DNA of 38,994 nt from Planctomycetota bacterium. Lineage in GTDB: Bacteria > Planctomycetota > J058. Positions within the stretch are counted from its first letter, which is position 1. Each line of letters starts with the position of its first letter. Below the pieces are notes generated by a model that had not been told where the DNA came from, did not search any database, and saw nothing but the letters and a program-made list of their open reading frames with translations. Of this stretch, positions 1-7,575 are shown in pieces. The position numbers and the translations under genes are program-made. The DNA is taken from assembly GCA_023954375.1 (NCBI GenBank), contig JAMLIC010000075.1, forward strand, positions 1 to 38,994. The letters run 5' to 3'.

Positions 1-46
1 CCCCGGGCCGCACGGCAGCGCCCGCCATCCTCCGCCGCAGCCGCGA

Positions 47-409
47 TCAAGGAGCGGCTGCGGTCGCGGTCGCCTGCTGCGGGTTCAGCTGGGCGTGGGC
101 CGGGCAGTCCTTCGCCTTGAGGGCGAGATGGATCCGGTAGCCCACGCGCCGGCTGAAGACCTGCCCGCACACGGGGCAGGCCATCCGCTTCGGCACCTGT
201 GACGGCTCCTCGAACAACATGCGCGGGTCGATGCCCAGGAGCTCGGTGAGCTCCAGGAGGCGCCGCACCGTGGGGCTCCGCCGCCCCACGCACCACGACT
301 TCACCGTCGCGGGCTTGAGCCCGAGCCGGTCCGCGAGCTCGGCCCGCGAGAGTCCGCTGTCCTTGATGGCGGATGACAGCTGCCAGCAGAAGATCTCGAA
401 CGTGTCCAT
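47..409 (-). CDS. XRE-family HTH regulator with C-terminal zinc finger
   Basis: A 120-residue protein, probably a DNA-binding transcription regulator. Residues about 11-60 form a Cro/C1-type helix-turn-helix (SRAELADRLGLKPATVKSW is the core). Residues 78-105 form a finger-like metal site: C78-x2-C81, then H94, C102 and H105, so a Cys2-His-Cys/His arrangement. The tail is Ala/Thr/Gln-rich and probably disordered. ATG at 409 is chosen because the helix-turn-helix starts right after it and a GAGG lies upstream; the open frame continues far upstream only because stops are rare in this GC-rich DNA. It lies 134 bases downstream of lnt on the same strand, so it may have its own promoter. XRE proteins often repress their own gene. 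The target is unknown. The helix-turn-helix is clear; metal binding is inferred. Confidence 0.85.
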   Translation of the reverse strand: MDTFEIFCWQLSSAIKDSGLSRAELADRLGLKPATVKSWCVGRRSPTVRRLLELTELLGIDPRMLFEEPSQVPKRMACPVCGQVFSRRVGYRIHLALKAKDCPAHAQLNPQQATATAAAP

Positions 410-479
410 CAAATGCCCCCGACCTCTTCTTCCCCGGAGGCGGCTCCCCCTCGCCTCCACCGGGGCCCCACCCCGGTAT

Positions 480-507
480 GACACCTGGCGACACCGATTG
501 CCATCGG
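480..507. promoter_or_regulatory. Possible operator upstream of the XRE gene
   Basis: The 134 bases between lnt and the XRE gene contain the hexamer GACACC twice (480-485 and 490-495), exactly 10 bp apart, so on the same face of the helix. A short inverted repeat follows (CCGAT 494-498 with ATCGG 503-507). Such a layout would suit autoregulation by the XRE protein. This is inference from repeat geometry only; no convincing -35/-10 pair was found. Confidence 0.25.
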
Positions 508-543
508 GTGCTGGGCCGAGAGTGACGGTGAGTTCGCTTGCCG

Positions 544-2169
544 TCAGGACGGCGACGGGGTAATGCGCCGGCGCGCCGCGCCGGTGACGAGCGCCGCGCC
601 GAGCACGAGCGACGCGACGGGCCCGAAGAGCCACCCGCCGACGACGTGGACGGGGGTGACGCCGCGGGCGCGCGGGAGGTCGACGACGCGCAGGGCCGAG
701 GCGCCGGCGGGCGCCTCGGCCGCGCGCGCGCCGTCGGGGAGGGCGACGAAGGAGAGGCCCGTCGTCGTGGCGCGCACGAGCGGGCGGCGGGCCTCGACCG
801 CGCGGAGCGACGCGGCGAGGGCGTGGAGGTGCTGCCCCTGCGGGGGGAACCAGACGTCGTTGGTCGCGTTCACCAGCAGGTCGACGTCGCCCTGCGCGAG
901 GGCCGCGCGGGTCGGGCCGCCGGGGACGGCCTCGTAGCAGATCAGGGGGGCGACCTCGAGCGACCCGGCGGACAGCCGCCGGGGCCCGGGCCCGGGGGTG
1001 AACCGGCCGGCGAGGGGGACGAGACGGCGCAGCCAGGGGAGCGCGCCCTCGAGGGGCAGGCGCTCGGCGAGCGGCAGGAGGGCGTGCTTGTCGTAGCGGT
1101 CGACGATCGCGCCGTCGGCGCCGAGGAGGACCAGGGCGTTGCGCCGCTCGACGATCCGCGACGCCTCGACCGTGTCGCCGGGCGTCACCCGAAGGGCCGT
1201 GACGCCGATGAGCGTCGGACAGCCGCACAGGCGCGCCAGGCGGGCCAGCTCCTCGCGGCCGAGCGTCGCCTCGGCCTCGAGGCGCGGCCGCGCCGCGGCG
1301 TCGGTCGCGTCGACCTCGAGGAGCGGCCGCGCGGCGGCCGACTCGGGGAAGACGGCCAGCGCCGCGCCGGATGCGCCGACCTCGGCCGCGAGGCGCTCGA
1401 GCGCCGCCTGCACCTCCTCCGGGGCGCGTGGCGTGAGCCGGTTGCTCACGACGCCCGGCTGCACGATCGCCACGCGGACCGGCTCGCCCGCGGGCAGCGT
1501 GCCCGGCCGCACGAGCCCGAAGACCAGGGCCGCGCCGACGACCGCCGCCGCCCAGGCCGCGTCCGCCCGCGCCGGTCCGGGTCGACGCGCGGCGACGAGC
1601 GCCTCGAGGCCGACGGCGCCCGTGACGACGACGAAGGTGACGAGCGGGGCGCCGCCCAGCTCCGCCACCTGCGCCAGCGGCGTGCCCGCCTGCGCGATCC
1701 CGACGGACCACGGCGTGACCTGCGGCCACAGGAGGTCGGCCGCGACGAACGCGCAGGGGAGGAGCAGGCGCCGCGCGCGCGGCGCCAGGGCCCGCACGCC
1801 CGCGTCGAGCCCGGCGACCAGGGCGAACTGGAGCGAGGCGAACGTCGCCCACACGGCGAAGAGGGCCGCGGCCGCGGGCGCCCCGAGGTCGCCCAGCCGC
1901 GCGGCCGCGATCCCCAGCCAGGTGAAGAGCGACAGGTTGATCCCCAGCCCGGCGCAGGCGCCGACGAGGAGCGCGCGGCGAAGGGGCAGGCCGTCGAGCG
2001 CGCGCGCGAGGAGGGCGAGCGCGGGCCACTGCAGCCACGCGAGGCCGACGGGCGGGGTCGCGAGGCCGGTCGCCGCGGCGCCGGCCAGGGCGGCCACCAC
2101 GCAGCGGAGCCCCGGCCGCGCGGGGGCGGTCGGGGCTCCGGAGGTCGTCTCGTCGTCGCTCGCCGTCAC
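544..2169 (-). CDS. lnt: Apolipoprotein N-acyltransferase
   Basis: Lnt adds the third acyl chain to the N-terminal cysteine of lipoproteins in the inner membrane, the last step of lipoprotein maturation in diderms. The 541-residue length suits the family (about 500-540). The N-terminal half (about 20-220) is hydrophobic and multi-spanning. The nitrilase-like domain (about 230-500) has the full catalytic triad: E276 in AVFPES, K361 in RYDKHALLPLAERLP and C411 in APLICYEAVPG; VNATNDVWF matches the family NxSNDAWF. GTG at 2169 is used because it falls just after the upstream kinase-like gene and before the first membrane segment, but no clear ribosome site is seen. It is 35 bases from the polyprenol-kinase-like gene, so probably cotranscribed. 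The lipoprotein signals elsewhere in the window would be its substrates. Confidence 0.93.
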   Translation of the reverse strand: MTASDDETTSGAPTAPARPGLRCVVAALAGAAATGLATPPVGLAWLQWPALALLARALDGLPLRRALLVGACAGLGINLSLFTWLGIAAARLGDLGAPAAAALFAVWATFASLQFALVAGLDAGVRALAPRARRLLLPCAFVAADLLWPQVTPWSVGIAQAGTPLAQVAELGGAPLVTFVVVTGAVGLEALVAARRPGPARADAAWAAAVVGAALVFGLVRPGTLPAGEPVRVAIVQPGVVSNRLTPRAPEEVQAALERLAAEVGASGAALAVFPESAAARPLLEVDATDAAARPRLEAEATLGREELARLARLCGCPTLIGVTALRVTPGDTVEASRIVERRNALVLLGADGAIVDRYDKHALLPLAERLPLEGALPWLRRLVPLAGRFTPGPGPRRLSAGSLEVAPLICYEAVPGGPTRAALAQGDVDLLVNATNDVWFPPQGQHLHALAASLRAVEARRPLVRATTTGLSFVALPDGARAAEAPAGASALRVVDLPRARGVTPVHVVGGWLFGPVASLVLGAALVTGAARRRITPSPS

Positions 2170-2204
2170 GCGGGACGGCAGTGGACCACGTGGATGATCC
2201 AGCG

Positions 2205-2978
2205 TCAGCTGATGAGGGCGAGGAGGGCGGCGCCCGCGCCGCCGGCGGCCAGCGGCACGACGAAGTTGTCGTCGACGCCCTTGATCGGCAACCACTCGGC
2301 GAAGGCGGCCACGAGGCCGGTCACGGCGGCGAGCAGCACGATCCCGCCCGCGCTCAGGCCCAGCCCGGGCATGAACGCCAGCAGGGCCGCGCCGGCGATG
2401 GCCGACACGACGAAGAACGTGATCGAGCCCTCGAGCGACTTGCCGCCGGGCAGGCGCGTCCGGCCCCAGCGCAGCCCCACCCACGAGGCGAGGGGGTCGC
2501 CGAGGGCCAGGGCCAGGACGCCCAGCGAGACGGCCACCTTGGGGAAGAGCGCGATCGCCAGGAGGCCGGAGAAGAAGAACCAGGTGGACCCGGAGAGGCT
2601 GTTGAGCTCGTAGTCGCGCATGAACGGCCCGAAGTCCTCGCGGACCTTCTTGTTGAGGCTGGGCACGTAGAAGCGCAGGAGGTCGAGGCTCGAGAAGATG
2701 AACGCCACGACGCCGAGGATGGCGAGGGCCTCCAGACGGGTGACCTGCGTCAGGGCGTAGGTCAGGGCGACGGTGCTGATGCCGATCACGTGGAAGACCT
2801 TGCGCTTCCAGTGGATCGACTCCCGCTTCACCCGCGCGATCGGGTCGACGAACGGCTGCGGGGTGACGTGGGTGAGGGCCGGGGCGGCGCGGCGGTTGGA
2901 CCGGCGGCGCGCGCTGCTCTGGTACGGCCCATCCCGGGTGGTCGACGACGACTCGACCGCGTTCTGCTGCTGCTGCAT
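2205..2978 (-). CDS. Dolichol/polyprenol kinase-like membrane protein (SEC59/phytol-kinase family)
   Basis: A 257-residue integral membrane protein of the CTP-dependent lipid kinase family that includes dolichol kinase, phytol kinase and bacterial diacylglycerol/polyprenol kinases. After a basic, disordered N-terminus (1-50), several membrane helices run from about 60 to 257. The family signature is present: GDPLASWVG (160-168), GKSLEGSITFF (179-189) and an E-x-x-P...DDN stretch (228-238) inside the last loop. The substrate cannot be told from sequence; a polyprenol, phytol or diacylglycerol are the options. ATG at 2978 has an AGGGGG ribosome site about 10 bases upstream. It precedes lnt on the same strand, which suggests an envelope-lipid role. 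Family confident, substrate not. Confidence 0.82.
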   Translation of the reverse strand: MQQQQNAVESSSTTRDGPYQSSARRRSNRRAAPALTHVTPQPFVDPIARVKRESIHWKRKVFHVIGISTVALTYALTQVTRLEALAILGVVAFIFSSLDLLRFYVPSLNKKVREDFGPFMRDYELNSLSGSTWFFFSGLLAIALFPKVAVSLGVLALALGDPLASWVGLRWGRTRLPGGKSLEGSITFFVVSAIAGAALLAFMPGLGLSAGGIVLLAAVTGLVAAFAEWLPIKGVDDNFVVPLAAGGAGAALLALIS

Positions 2979-3114
2979 GGACTTGCAATCCCCCTGGGAC
3001 CTACACGTCTGCGTGGGCCGGCCGCTCGTGGGCCGGCGCCGACGCGTGTGCGCATGGCGCTCCGCGTCGGGGGCAGAGTCTCGCACGACGCGGGCCGTCA
3101 AGGAATCATGAAAG

Positions 3115-3120
3115 TGTATA
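3115..3120 (-). promoter_or_regulatory. Possible -10 element (TATACA) for the kinase-lnt operon
   Basis: The 250 bases between pcm and the polyprenol-kinase-like gene include a locally AT-richer patch. On the minus strand it reads TATACA, a five-of-six match to the -10 consensus. A weak TTCAAC lies upstream but at a long 20-base spacing. The leader to the start codon at 2978 would be about 130 bases. No other coding or RNA signal is seen in this gap. Confidence 0.3.
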
Positions 3121-3228
3121 AGGGGGCGGGCGTTAGGAGCGTTGAAGGCCTGACGGCCCGGCTGACGCTCCGTCGAGGAGCACGTGTCAACGCGCCGTCG
3201 CGAGGCATCATCCCCGAGGGTTACGACG

Positions 3229-3897
3229 TCAGGGGCGCGGCGCCGGCGGCTTGACGAAGGGCACGAAGCGCACGGGCATGAGGGTCCGGCGCTTGAAGCC
3301 GCCGTCGGCGTCCTTCTCCAGGACGAGGAGGTCCATGACGTCACCTGCCGGGCCCACGGGGATGACGAGCCGGCGCCCCGGGGCGAGCTGCCGCAGGAGC
3401 TCGGGCGGCACCTCGGGGGCGCCGCAGGCGACGAGGACGCCGTCGAACGGCGCCTCCTCGGGCCAGCCCGCCGCGCCGTCGCCCTGGCGGACGTGGACGT
3501 TCGTGTAGCAGAGCGCGCGCAGCCGCCGGGCGGCGGCGTCGGCGAGGGCCGGGACGACCTCCACCGTGTAGACCTCGGACGCGACCTCGGCCAGGACGGC
3601 CGCCTGGTAACCAGACCCCGTGCCGACCTCGAGCACGCGGTCCCCCGCGCGCACCCCGAGCGCCTCGGTCATCGCGGCGACCACGTAAGGCTGGGAGATC
3701 GTCTGCCCGTCCCCGATCGGCAGCGGCTTGTCGTCGTACGCCTGCGCCCGCAGGTCCTCGGGGACGAACAGGTGCCGCGGCACCGTGCGCAGGGCGGAGA
3801 GCACGGCCTCGTCGCTGACGCCGCGCCGCTCGAGCTGCTCGGCGACCATGGCCCGGCGGCGGGCCCACTCGGGGTCGGTGAGGGTCACGGGGTCCAT
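3229..3897 (-). CDS. pcm: Protein-L-isoaspartate O-methyltransferase
   Basis: Pcm transfers a methyl group from S-adenosylmethionine to isoaspartyl residues in aged proteins, starting their repair. The 222-residue length is normal. The family signature QTISQPYVVAAMTEAL (65-80) is intact, followed by the SAM-binding motif VLEVGTGSGYQAAVLA (88-103) and the acidic loop VYTVEV (109-114). The ATG at 3897 gives the expected N-terminus (EWARRRAMVAEQLERRG is typical), though no strong ribosome site precedes it; the frame continues open upstream through a repeat-rich non-coding stretch, which I exclude. It lies downstream of the DUF4129 gene but 270 bases away, separated by unusual repeats, so it may be transcribed separately. 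Confidence 0.95.
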   Translation of the reverse strand: MDPVTLTDPEWARRRAMVAEQLERRGVSDEAVLSALRTVPRHLFVPEDLRAQAYDDKPLPIGDGQTISQPYVVAAMTEALGVRAGDRVLEVGTGSGYQAAVLAEVASEVYTVEVVPALADAAARRLRALCYTNVHVRQGDGAAGWPEEAPFDGVLVACGAPEVPPELLRQLAPGRRLVIPVGPAGDVMDLLVLEKDADGGFKRRTLMPVRFVPFVKPPAPRP

Positions 3898-4167
3898 GGT
3901 AGCGCGGCGCGGCGCCGGCGCCCCCGCCCGTGCTCCGCGGAGCGACGGGGCCGACGTCGGTTCGCACCCCGGCGGAGCGACGGGGCCGACGTCGTGTTTT
4001 CGTGCCCGTGCCCGTGCCCGTGCCCGCCCTCGCCGACACGAAGCACGCGCCGTCCGACGCGTGAAACCGCTCCTGACGAACGGGCACGGGCACGGGCACG
4101 TCGGAGCTCGACAGTCGCCCCGCTCGCTCCGCCGGAGCACGGGCAGGTTGGAAGTCGGCCCCGGCAG
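3898..4167. repeat. Repeat-rich intergenic region with a nested hairpin
   Basis: No gene is seen in these 270 bases. They hold a perfect 23-base direct repeat (3937-3959 and 3972-3994, 35 bases apart, core GAGCGACGGGGCCGACGTCG) and a perfect 20-base inverted repeat of the hexamer CGTGCC/GGGCAC (4001-4020 with 4081-4100; one more pair at 4021/4080). Inside its loop lies a smaller inverted pair, CACGCG with CGCGTG. A partial inverted version of the direct repeat (GTGCTCCGGCGGAGCGAGCGGGG read on the minus strand) lies at about 4118-4140. Transcribed from either strand it would form a long hairpin. A terminator, mRNA-processing site or repetitive extragenic element would all fit. Confidence 0.75.
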
Positions 4168-5313
4168 TCACAGCCCACCCTCCACCTCCCGCGCCTCCTC
4201 CCGCGCCGCCGCGCCCTCCCCCGGCCCCACGGGCGCCGGGTCCCATCTCGCCCGCCCGAAGCGCTCGGCCAGGCGGTCCGCCGCGGCGCCGGCCTCGCGC
4301 GCCTGCAGCCTCGCCCGCAGGGCCCGGGCGAGCGCGGCCGGCGTCGTGCCGGGCTCGCGGAGGCGCGCGCGCGCGTCGACGGCGCTCACGTGCCCGAGGT
4401 AGGCCTCGACCACGTCGCGCCGCTCGCCGGGCGGCCAGGCGGCGACGGCGCGCGCGACCTCGTCGGGGTCGAGCGGCCGCGCCTGCCCGGCCTCCATCGG
4501 CATCACGAGCGCCACCTGGCGCCGCCGCCCCGCGCGCGAGGCATGGGCGTTCCAGGCCGCGAGCGTGAGCGCCGCGGCCAGGAGGAGGCCCAGGAGCTTC
4601 CCCACGGGGAGGTCCGGCGGCGGCGCGGGCGGCGCCGCGCGCGCGCGCGGGCCGAGCATGGCGCGCGGCGTCCAGGAGCGCGTCGAGGCGGGCGTCACGA
4701 GCGTCGTCGCGACGAACAGCCCGGCGCCCGCGGCGAGGACGACGGCGGCCGCCGCGAGGGGCGGCCCCAGGCGCGCGCGGGGACGCGGCTCGAGCGCGCC
4801 GCGGACGGCGGCGGCGCGGTCGAGGGCCGGGATGAGCGCCCAGGCCGCGGCGACGGGCAGGAGGCAGGGGGCGGCCGCGTCGTCGGGCACGATGACGACG
4901 GCGCCGAGGGCGGCGACGCTCGCCACGACGAGCGACACGGCCCGGACGGACGGGACGTGCCAGAAGGCGACGAGCGGCAGGTCGACGAAGAACAGGAGCA
5001 CGAGGAGCGCGCCGCCGCCGTGCCGCCACGGGTGCTCGAAGTAGGGGAACACGGCCAGCCCGACGAGCAGGAGCCCGACCGCCAGCGGCGCGAAGCGCCG
5101 GGCGCGCCGCGCCGGCGGCGAGTCGAGCTCCTCCGGCGACGCCTCGGCGCGCACGCTCTGGAGCGCCGCGAGCAGGAGGAGGACGACCCCGAACAGCGCG
5201 TCGCGCGCGCCGGTCGCCGGGTGCGGCCCCGTGACGCCGCGCACGGCGAGCGGCGAGAAGGCCGCGCACGTGGCGACGAGCAGCGCGGCCGTGCGCAGGA
5301 GGCGCTCGGGCAT
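4168..5313 (-). CDS. Membrane protein with C-terminal DUF4129-like domain
   Basis: A 381-residue membrane protein and last gene of the coiled-coil/MoxR/DUF58 operon. About eight hydrophobic segments lie in the first 270 residues. The soluble C-terminus (about 285-370) resembles DUF4129: a helical stretch with a GTTPAALARAL motif and an ERFGRARWDPAPVG ending, equivalent to the usual RYSPHPV-type end. DUF4129 domains typically accompany MoxR, DUF58 and transglutaminase genes, but their function is not established. No transglutaminase domain is present here. ATG at 5313 overlaps the DUF58 stop by one base (TGATG), so translation is probably coupled. The operon context supports the assignment more than the sequence alone. 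Confidence 0.72.
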   Translation of the reverse strand: MPERLLRTAALLVATCAAFSPLAVRGVTGPHPATGARDALFGVVLLLLAALQSVRAEASPEELDSPPARRARRFAPLAVGLLLVGLAVFPYFEHPWRHGGGALLVLLFFVDLPLVAFWHVPSVRAVSLVVASVAALGAVVIVPDDAAAPCLLPVAAAWALIPALDRAAAVRGALEPRPRARLGPPLAAAAVVLAAGAGLFVATTLVTPASTRSWTPRAMLGPRARAAPPAPPPDLPVGKLLGLLLAAALTLAAWNAHASRAGRRRQVALVMPMEAGQARPLDPDEVARAVAAWPPGERRDVVEAYLGHVSAVDARARLREPGTTPAALARALRARLQAREAGAAADRLAERFGRARWDPAPVGPGEGAAAREEAREVEGGL

Positions 5314-6608
5314 CACGCGAGCATCTCCCGGGTCAGGCGCAGGTAGCGGCGGCCGGCGTAGGGCGCCGCGAGCCGCTCCGCCAGCGCGTCGCCGGCGCGG
5401 AGGTCGTAGACCGTCGCCCCCTCGGCCATGAACGCGTCGGCCGCCGCCGCCAGGCTCGCCGGGGCGCGCGGCGCGCCCCACAGGCGCGGGAACGACGCCG
5501 GGTCGAGGAGCACGGCGACGGCGCGGCAGCCGCGGGCGCGCAGGGCCGCGACGACGTCCACGCACGGCGGGCCGTCGCGCTCGAGGTCGGCCACGACGAG
5601 CCACACGAGCTGCCCCGCCTCGACCTCGCCCAGCCGCGCGCGCACGACCTCCGCCAGCGGGACGTCGCCGTCGGGGCGCACGCGCGCGAGGGCGTCGAGC
5701 GCCCGCGAGAGCTGGGCGCGCCCGGCGCCGGCGGGGAGGTGCAGGGGCTCGGCGCCCTGGCCGTGCAGGGCCACCCGGTCGCCCTGCGCCAGGTAGGCCG
5801 CCGTGACGGCTGACGCCAGGCGGACGGCGACCTCGAGCGTCGACTGGCGGCCGAGCCCGCGGAGCGTCTCGCGCGAGAGGTCGAGGAACAGCGCCACGCC
5901 CCGCGCCACCTGCCGCTCGTGCTCGATGATCGACAGCCGCCCGCGGCGCGCGGTGGTCGGCCAGTGGACGCGCCGCAGGGCGTCGCCGGGGCGGTACTCG
6001 CGCACGCCGAGGACGAGCCCGCCCTCCCCCGCCTCGCGCAGGCAGCCGCCGGTCGCGCTCGGCGCGCGGCTCACGCCGCTGCGGGGCAGGGTCGGCGGCA
6101 GCGCCTCGATCGCCGGGTAGACGACGAGCGGCGCCGGCGCGCTCGCCGCGCGCTCCGCCGCGAACAGCCCCAGCGGGCAGCGCAGGCGCAGGGTCTCGGG
6201 GCCGATCAGGTAGTCGCCGCGGCGCGTGAAGCAGCGCCCCTCGTAGCGCACCTCGACCTGGCGCCGCCCCGGGAGCCACGGGAACACGCGCGCGTGGCGC
6301 AGGGGGACCTTGTCGGGGACGAAGCGGTCGACGACCTCGGGGCAGGCGAGCGGGAGGGCGCCCGCGTTGGCCACGCGGAAGGCGACGCGCACCACGTCGT
6401 CCTCGCAGGCCGAGGCGGGCATGTCGCGGCGCACCTCGACGAAGGCGAGCGCCAGGCGCGGGTAGAGCCAGAGCGCCAGGAGCAGGCCGAGCTGCGCCAC
6501 GCCGTAGGCCAGGACCGGCCGCACGCCGAGGCCCGCCCCCCAGGCGACCGCCAGGACGCCGACGGCGACGGCGCCGACGACGAGCCCGCGCCCCTCGCCG
6601 TCGCGCAC
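5313..6608 (-). CDS. DUF58 domain protein
   Basis: A 431-residue membrane-anchored DUF58 protein, the usual partner of MoxR ATPases. Two membrane helices at about 8-50 are followed by a beta-rich region (60-160). The DUF58 signature GVREYRPGDALRRVHWPTTARRG is at 201-223, then a von Willebrand A-like region in which FLDLS (241-245) sits at the place of a MIDAS first strand. Family members are thought to act in envelope or stress processes and as MoxR-dependent adaptors; no substrate is shown here. GTG at 6608 begins one base after the moxR stop. It is coupled to the DUF4129 gene by TGATG. The family is sure, the role is not. Confidence 0.9.
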   Translation of the reverse strand: MRDGEGRGLVVGAVAVGVLAVAWGAGLGVRPVLAYGVAQLGLLLALWLYPRLALAFVEVRRDMPASACEDDVVRVAFRVANAGALPLACPEVVDRFVPDKVPLRHARVFPWLPGRRQVEVRYEGRCFTRRGDYLIGPETLRLRCPLGLFAAERAASAPAPLVVYPAIEALPPTLPRSGVSRAPSATGGCLREAGEGGLVLGVREYRPGDALRRVHWPTTARRGRLSIIEHERQVARGVALFLDLSRETLRGLGRQSTLEVAVRLASAVTAAYLAQGDRVALHGQGAEPLHLPAGAGRAQLSRALDALARVRPDGDVPLAEVVRARLGEVEAGQLVWLVVADLERDGPPCVDVVAALRARGCRAVAVLLDPASFPRLWGAPRAPASLAAAADAFMAEGATVYDLRAGDALAERLAAPYAGRRYLRLTREMLA

Positions 6609-6609
6609 G

Positions 6610-7575
6610 TCAGGCGCCCGGCGCCGGAGCCGGGTCGGCGGGGACGAGCGGGACGGCCACGCGGCCGAGGACGTCGTCGACGACGGTGGCGCTCGTGCGG
6701 CCGGCGAGCCGCGCGCGGGGGTCGAGGATCAGGCGATGGTCGAGGACCGCGTGCGCGACCGTCTGCACGTCGTCGGGGAGGACGAAGCGCCGCGCGGCCA
6801 TGAAGGCGTGGGCCCGCGCCGCCTGCGCCAGCCACAGGGCCGCGCGCGGGCTCGCGCCGAGGACGACGCCGGGGGCGCCGCGGGTCGCCTCGACCAGCTG
6901 GGCCACGTAGCGGCGGAGGCTCGCGTCGAGCGCCACCTCGCGCACGGCCGCCTGCACCCCCTCGAGCCCGGCGCGGTCGGCGACCGGCGCCAGGTCGTCG
7001 ATCGGGTGGCGCCCGCGCTGGGCGTCGAGGATCGCGGCCAGCTGCTCGGCCGTGGGGTAGCCGAGCCGCACCTGCAAGGCGAAGCGGTCGAGCTGCGCCT
7101 CCGGCAGCGGGAAGGTCCCCTCGAGCTCCACCGGGTTCTGCGTGGCGACGACGAAGAACAGCGGCGGCAGCGGGTAGGTGACGCCGTCGCTCGTGACCTG
7201 CCGCTCCTCCATGCACTCGAGGAGCGCGCTCTGGGCCCGCGGGGTCGCGCGGTTGACCTCGTCGGCCAGGAGGACCTCGGTGAACACCGGGCCCTCGCGG
7301 AAGACGAACGTCTGGTCGCGCGGGTCGAACACCGACACGCCCGTCATGTCCGACGGCAGGAGGTCCTGCGTGCACTGGATGCGGCGGAACGTCAGGTCGA
7401 GCGACCGGGCGACGGCCCGGGCGAGCATGGTCTTGCCCGTGCCGGGCACGTCCTCGATCAGCAGGTGCCCGCGCGCGAACAGCGCCAGCAGGGCGAGCCG
7501 CACCGGCCCGTCCTTGCCGTGGATGACGCGGCGGACGTTGTCCTCGATGGCGCGGGCGAGGTCGAGGGGGGTCAC
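6610..7575 (-). CDS. MoxR-family AAA+ ATPase
   Basis: A 321-residue AAA+ ATPase of the MoxR group, thought to work as a chaperone that remodels or inserts cofactors into partner proteins carrying a von Willebrand A-like domain. Walker A is EDVPGTGKT (41-49), Walker B LLADEVNRA (102-110), sensor 1 ATQNP (144-148), and PLPEAQLDRF (156-165) is the family's arginine-finger region. A helical lid follows (about 230-310). The GTG at 7575 overlaps the stop of the coiled-coil gene (GTGA), and the DUF58 gene starts one base after its stop, so all are probably translated together. The DUF58 protein is the likely client. Confidence 0.95.
   Translation of the reverse strand: MTPLDLARAIEDNVRRVIHGKDGPVRLALLALFARGHLLIEDVPGTGKTMLARAVARSLDLTFRRIQCTQDLLPSDMTGVSVFDPRDQTFVFREGPVFTEVLLADEVNRATPRAQSALLECMEERQVTSDGVTYPLPPLFFVVATQNPVELEGTFPLPEAQLDRFALQVRLGYPTAEQLAAILDAQRGRHPIDDLAPVADRAGLEGVQAAVREVALDASLRRYVAQLVEATRGAPGVVLGASPRAALWLAQAARAHAFMAARRFVLPDDVQTVAHAVLDHRLILDPRARLAGRTSATVVDDVLGRVAVPLVPADPAPAPGA

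Noticed and set aside
410..2038. Long upstream extension of the XRE gene's frame
   Set aside because: It runs antisense-free but out of frame through lnt, and the translation is Arg/Ala/Gly-rich low complexity. The XRE domain begins right after ATG 409.
2170..2988. Upstream extension of the lnt frame into the polyprenol-kinase gene
   Set aside because: The added residues are Arg/Pro-rich and lie over a well-supported gene in another frame.
4001..4100. Hexamer repeats as a CRISPR array
   Set aside because: Units are six bases without spacers, and the two runs are inverted. No cas gene is present.
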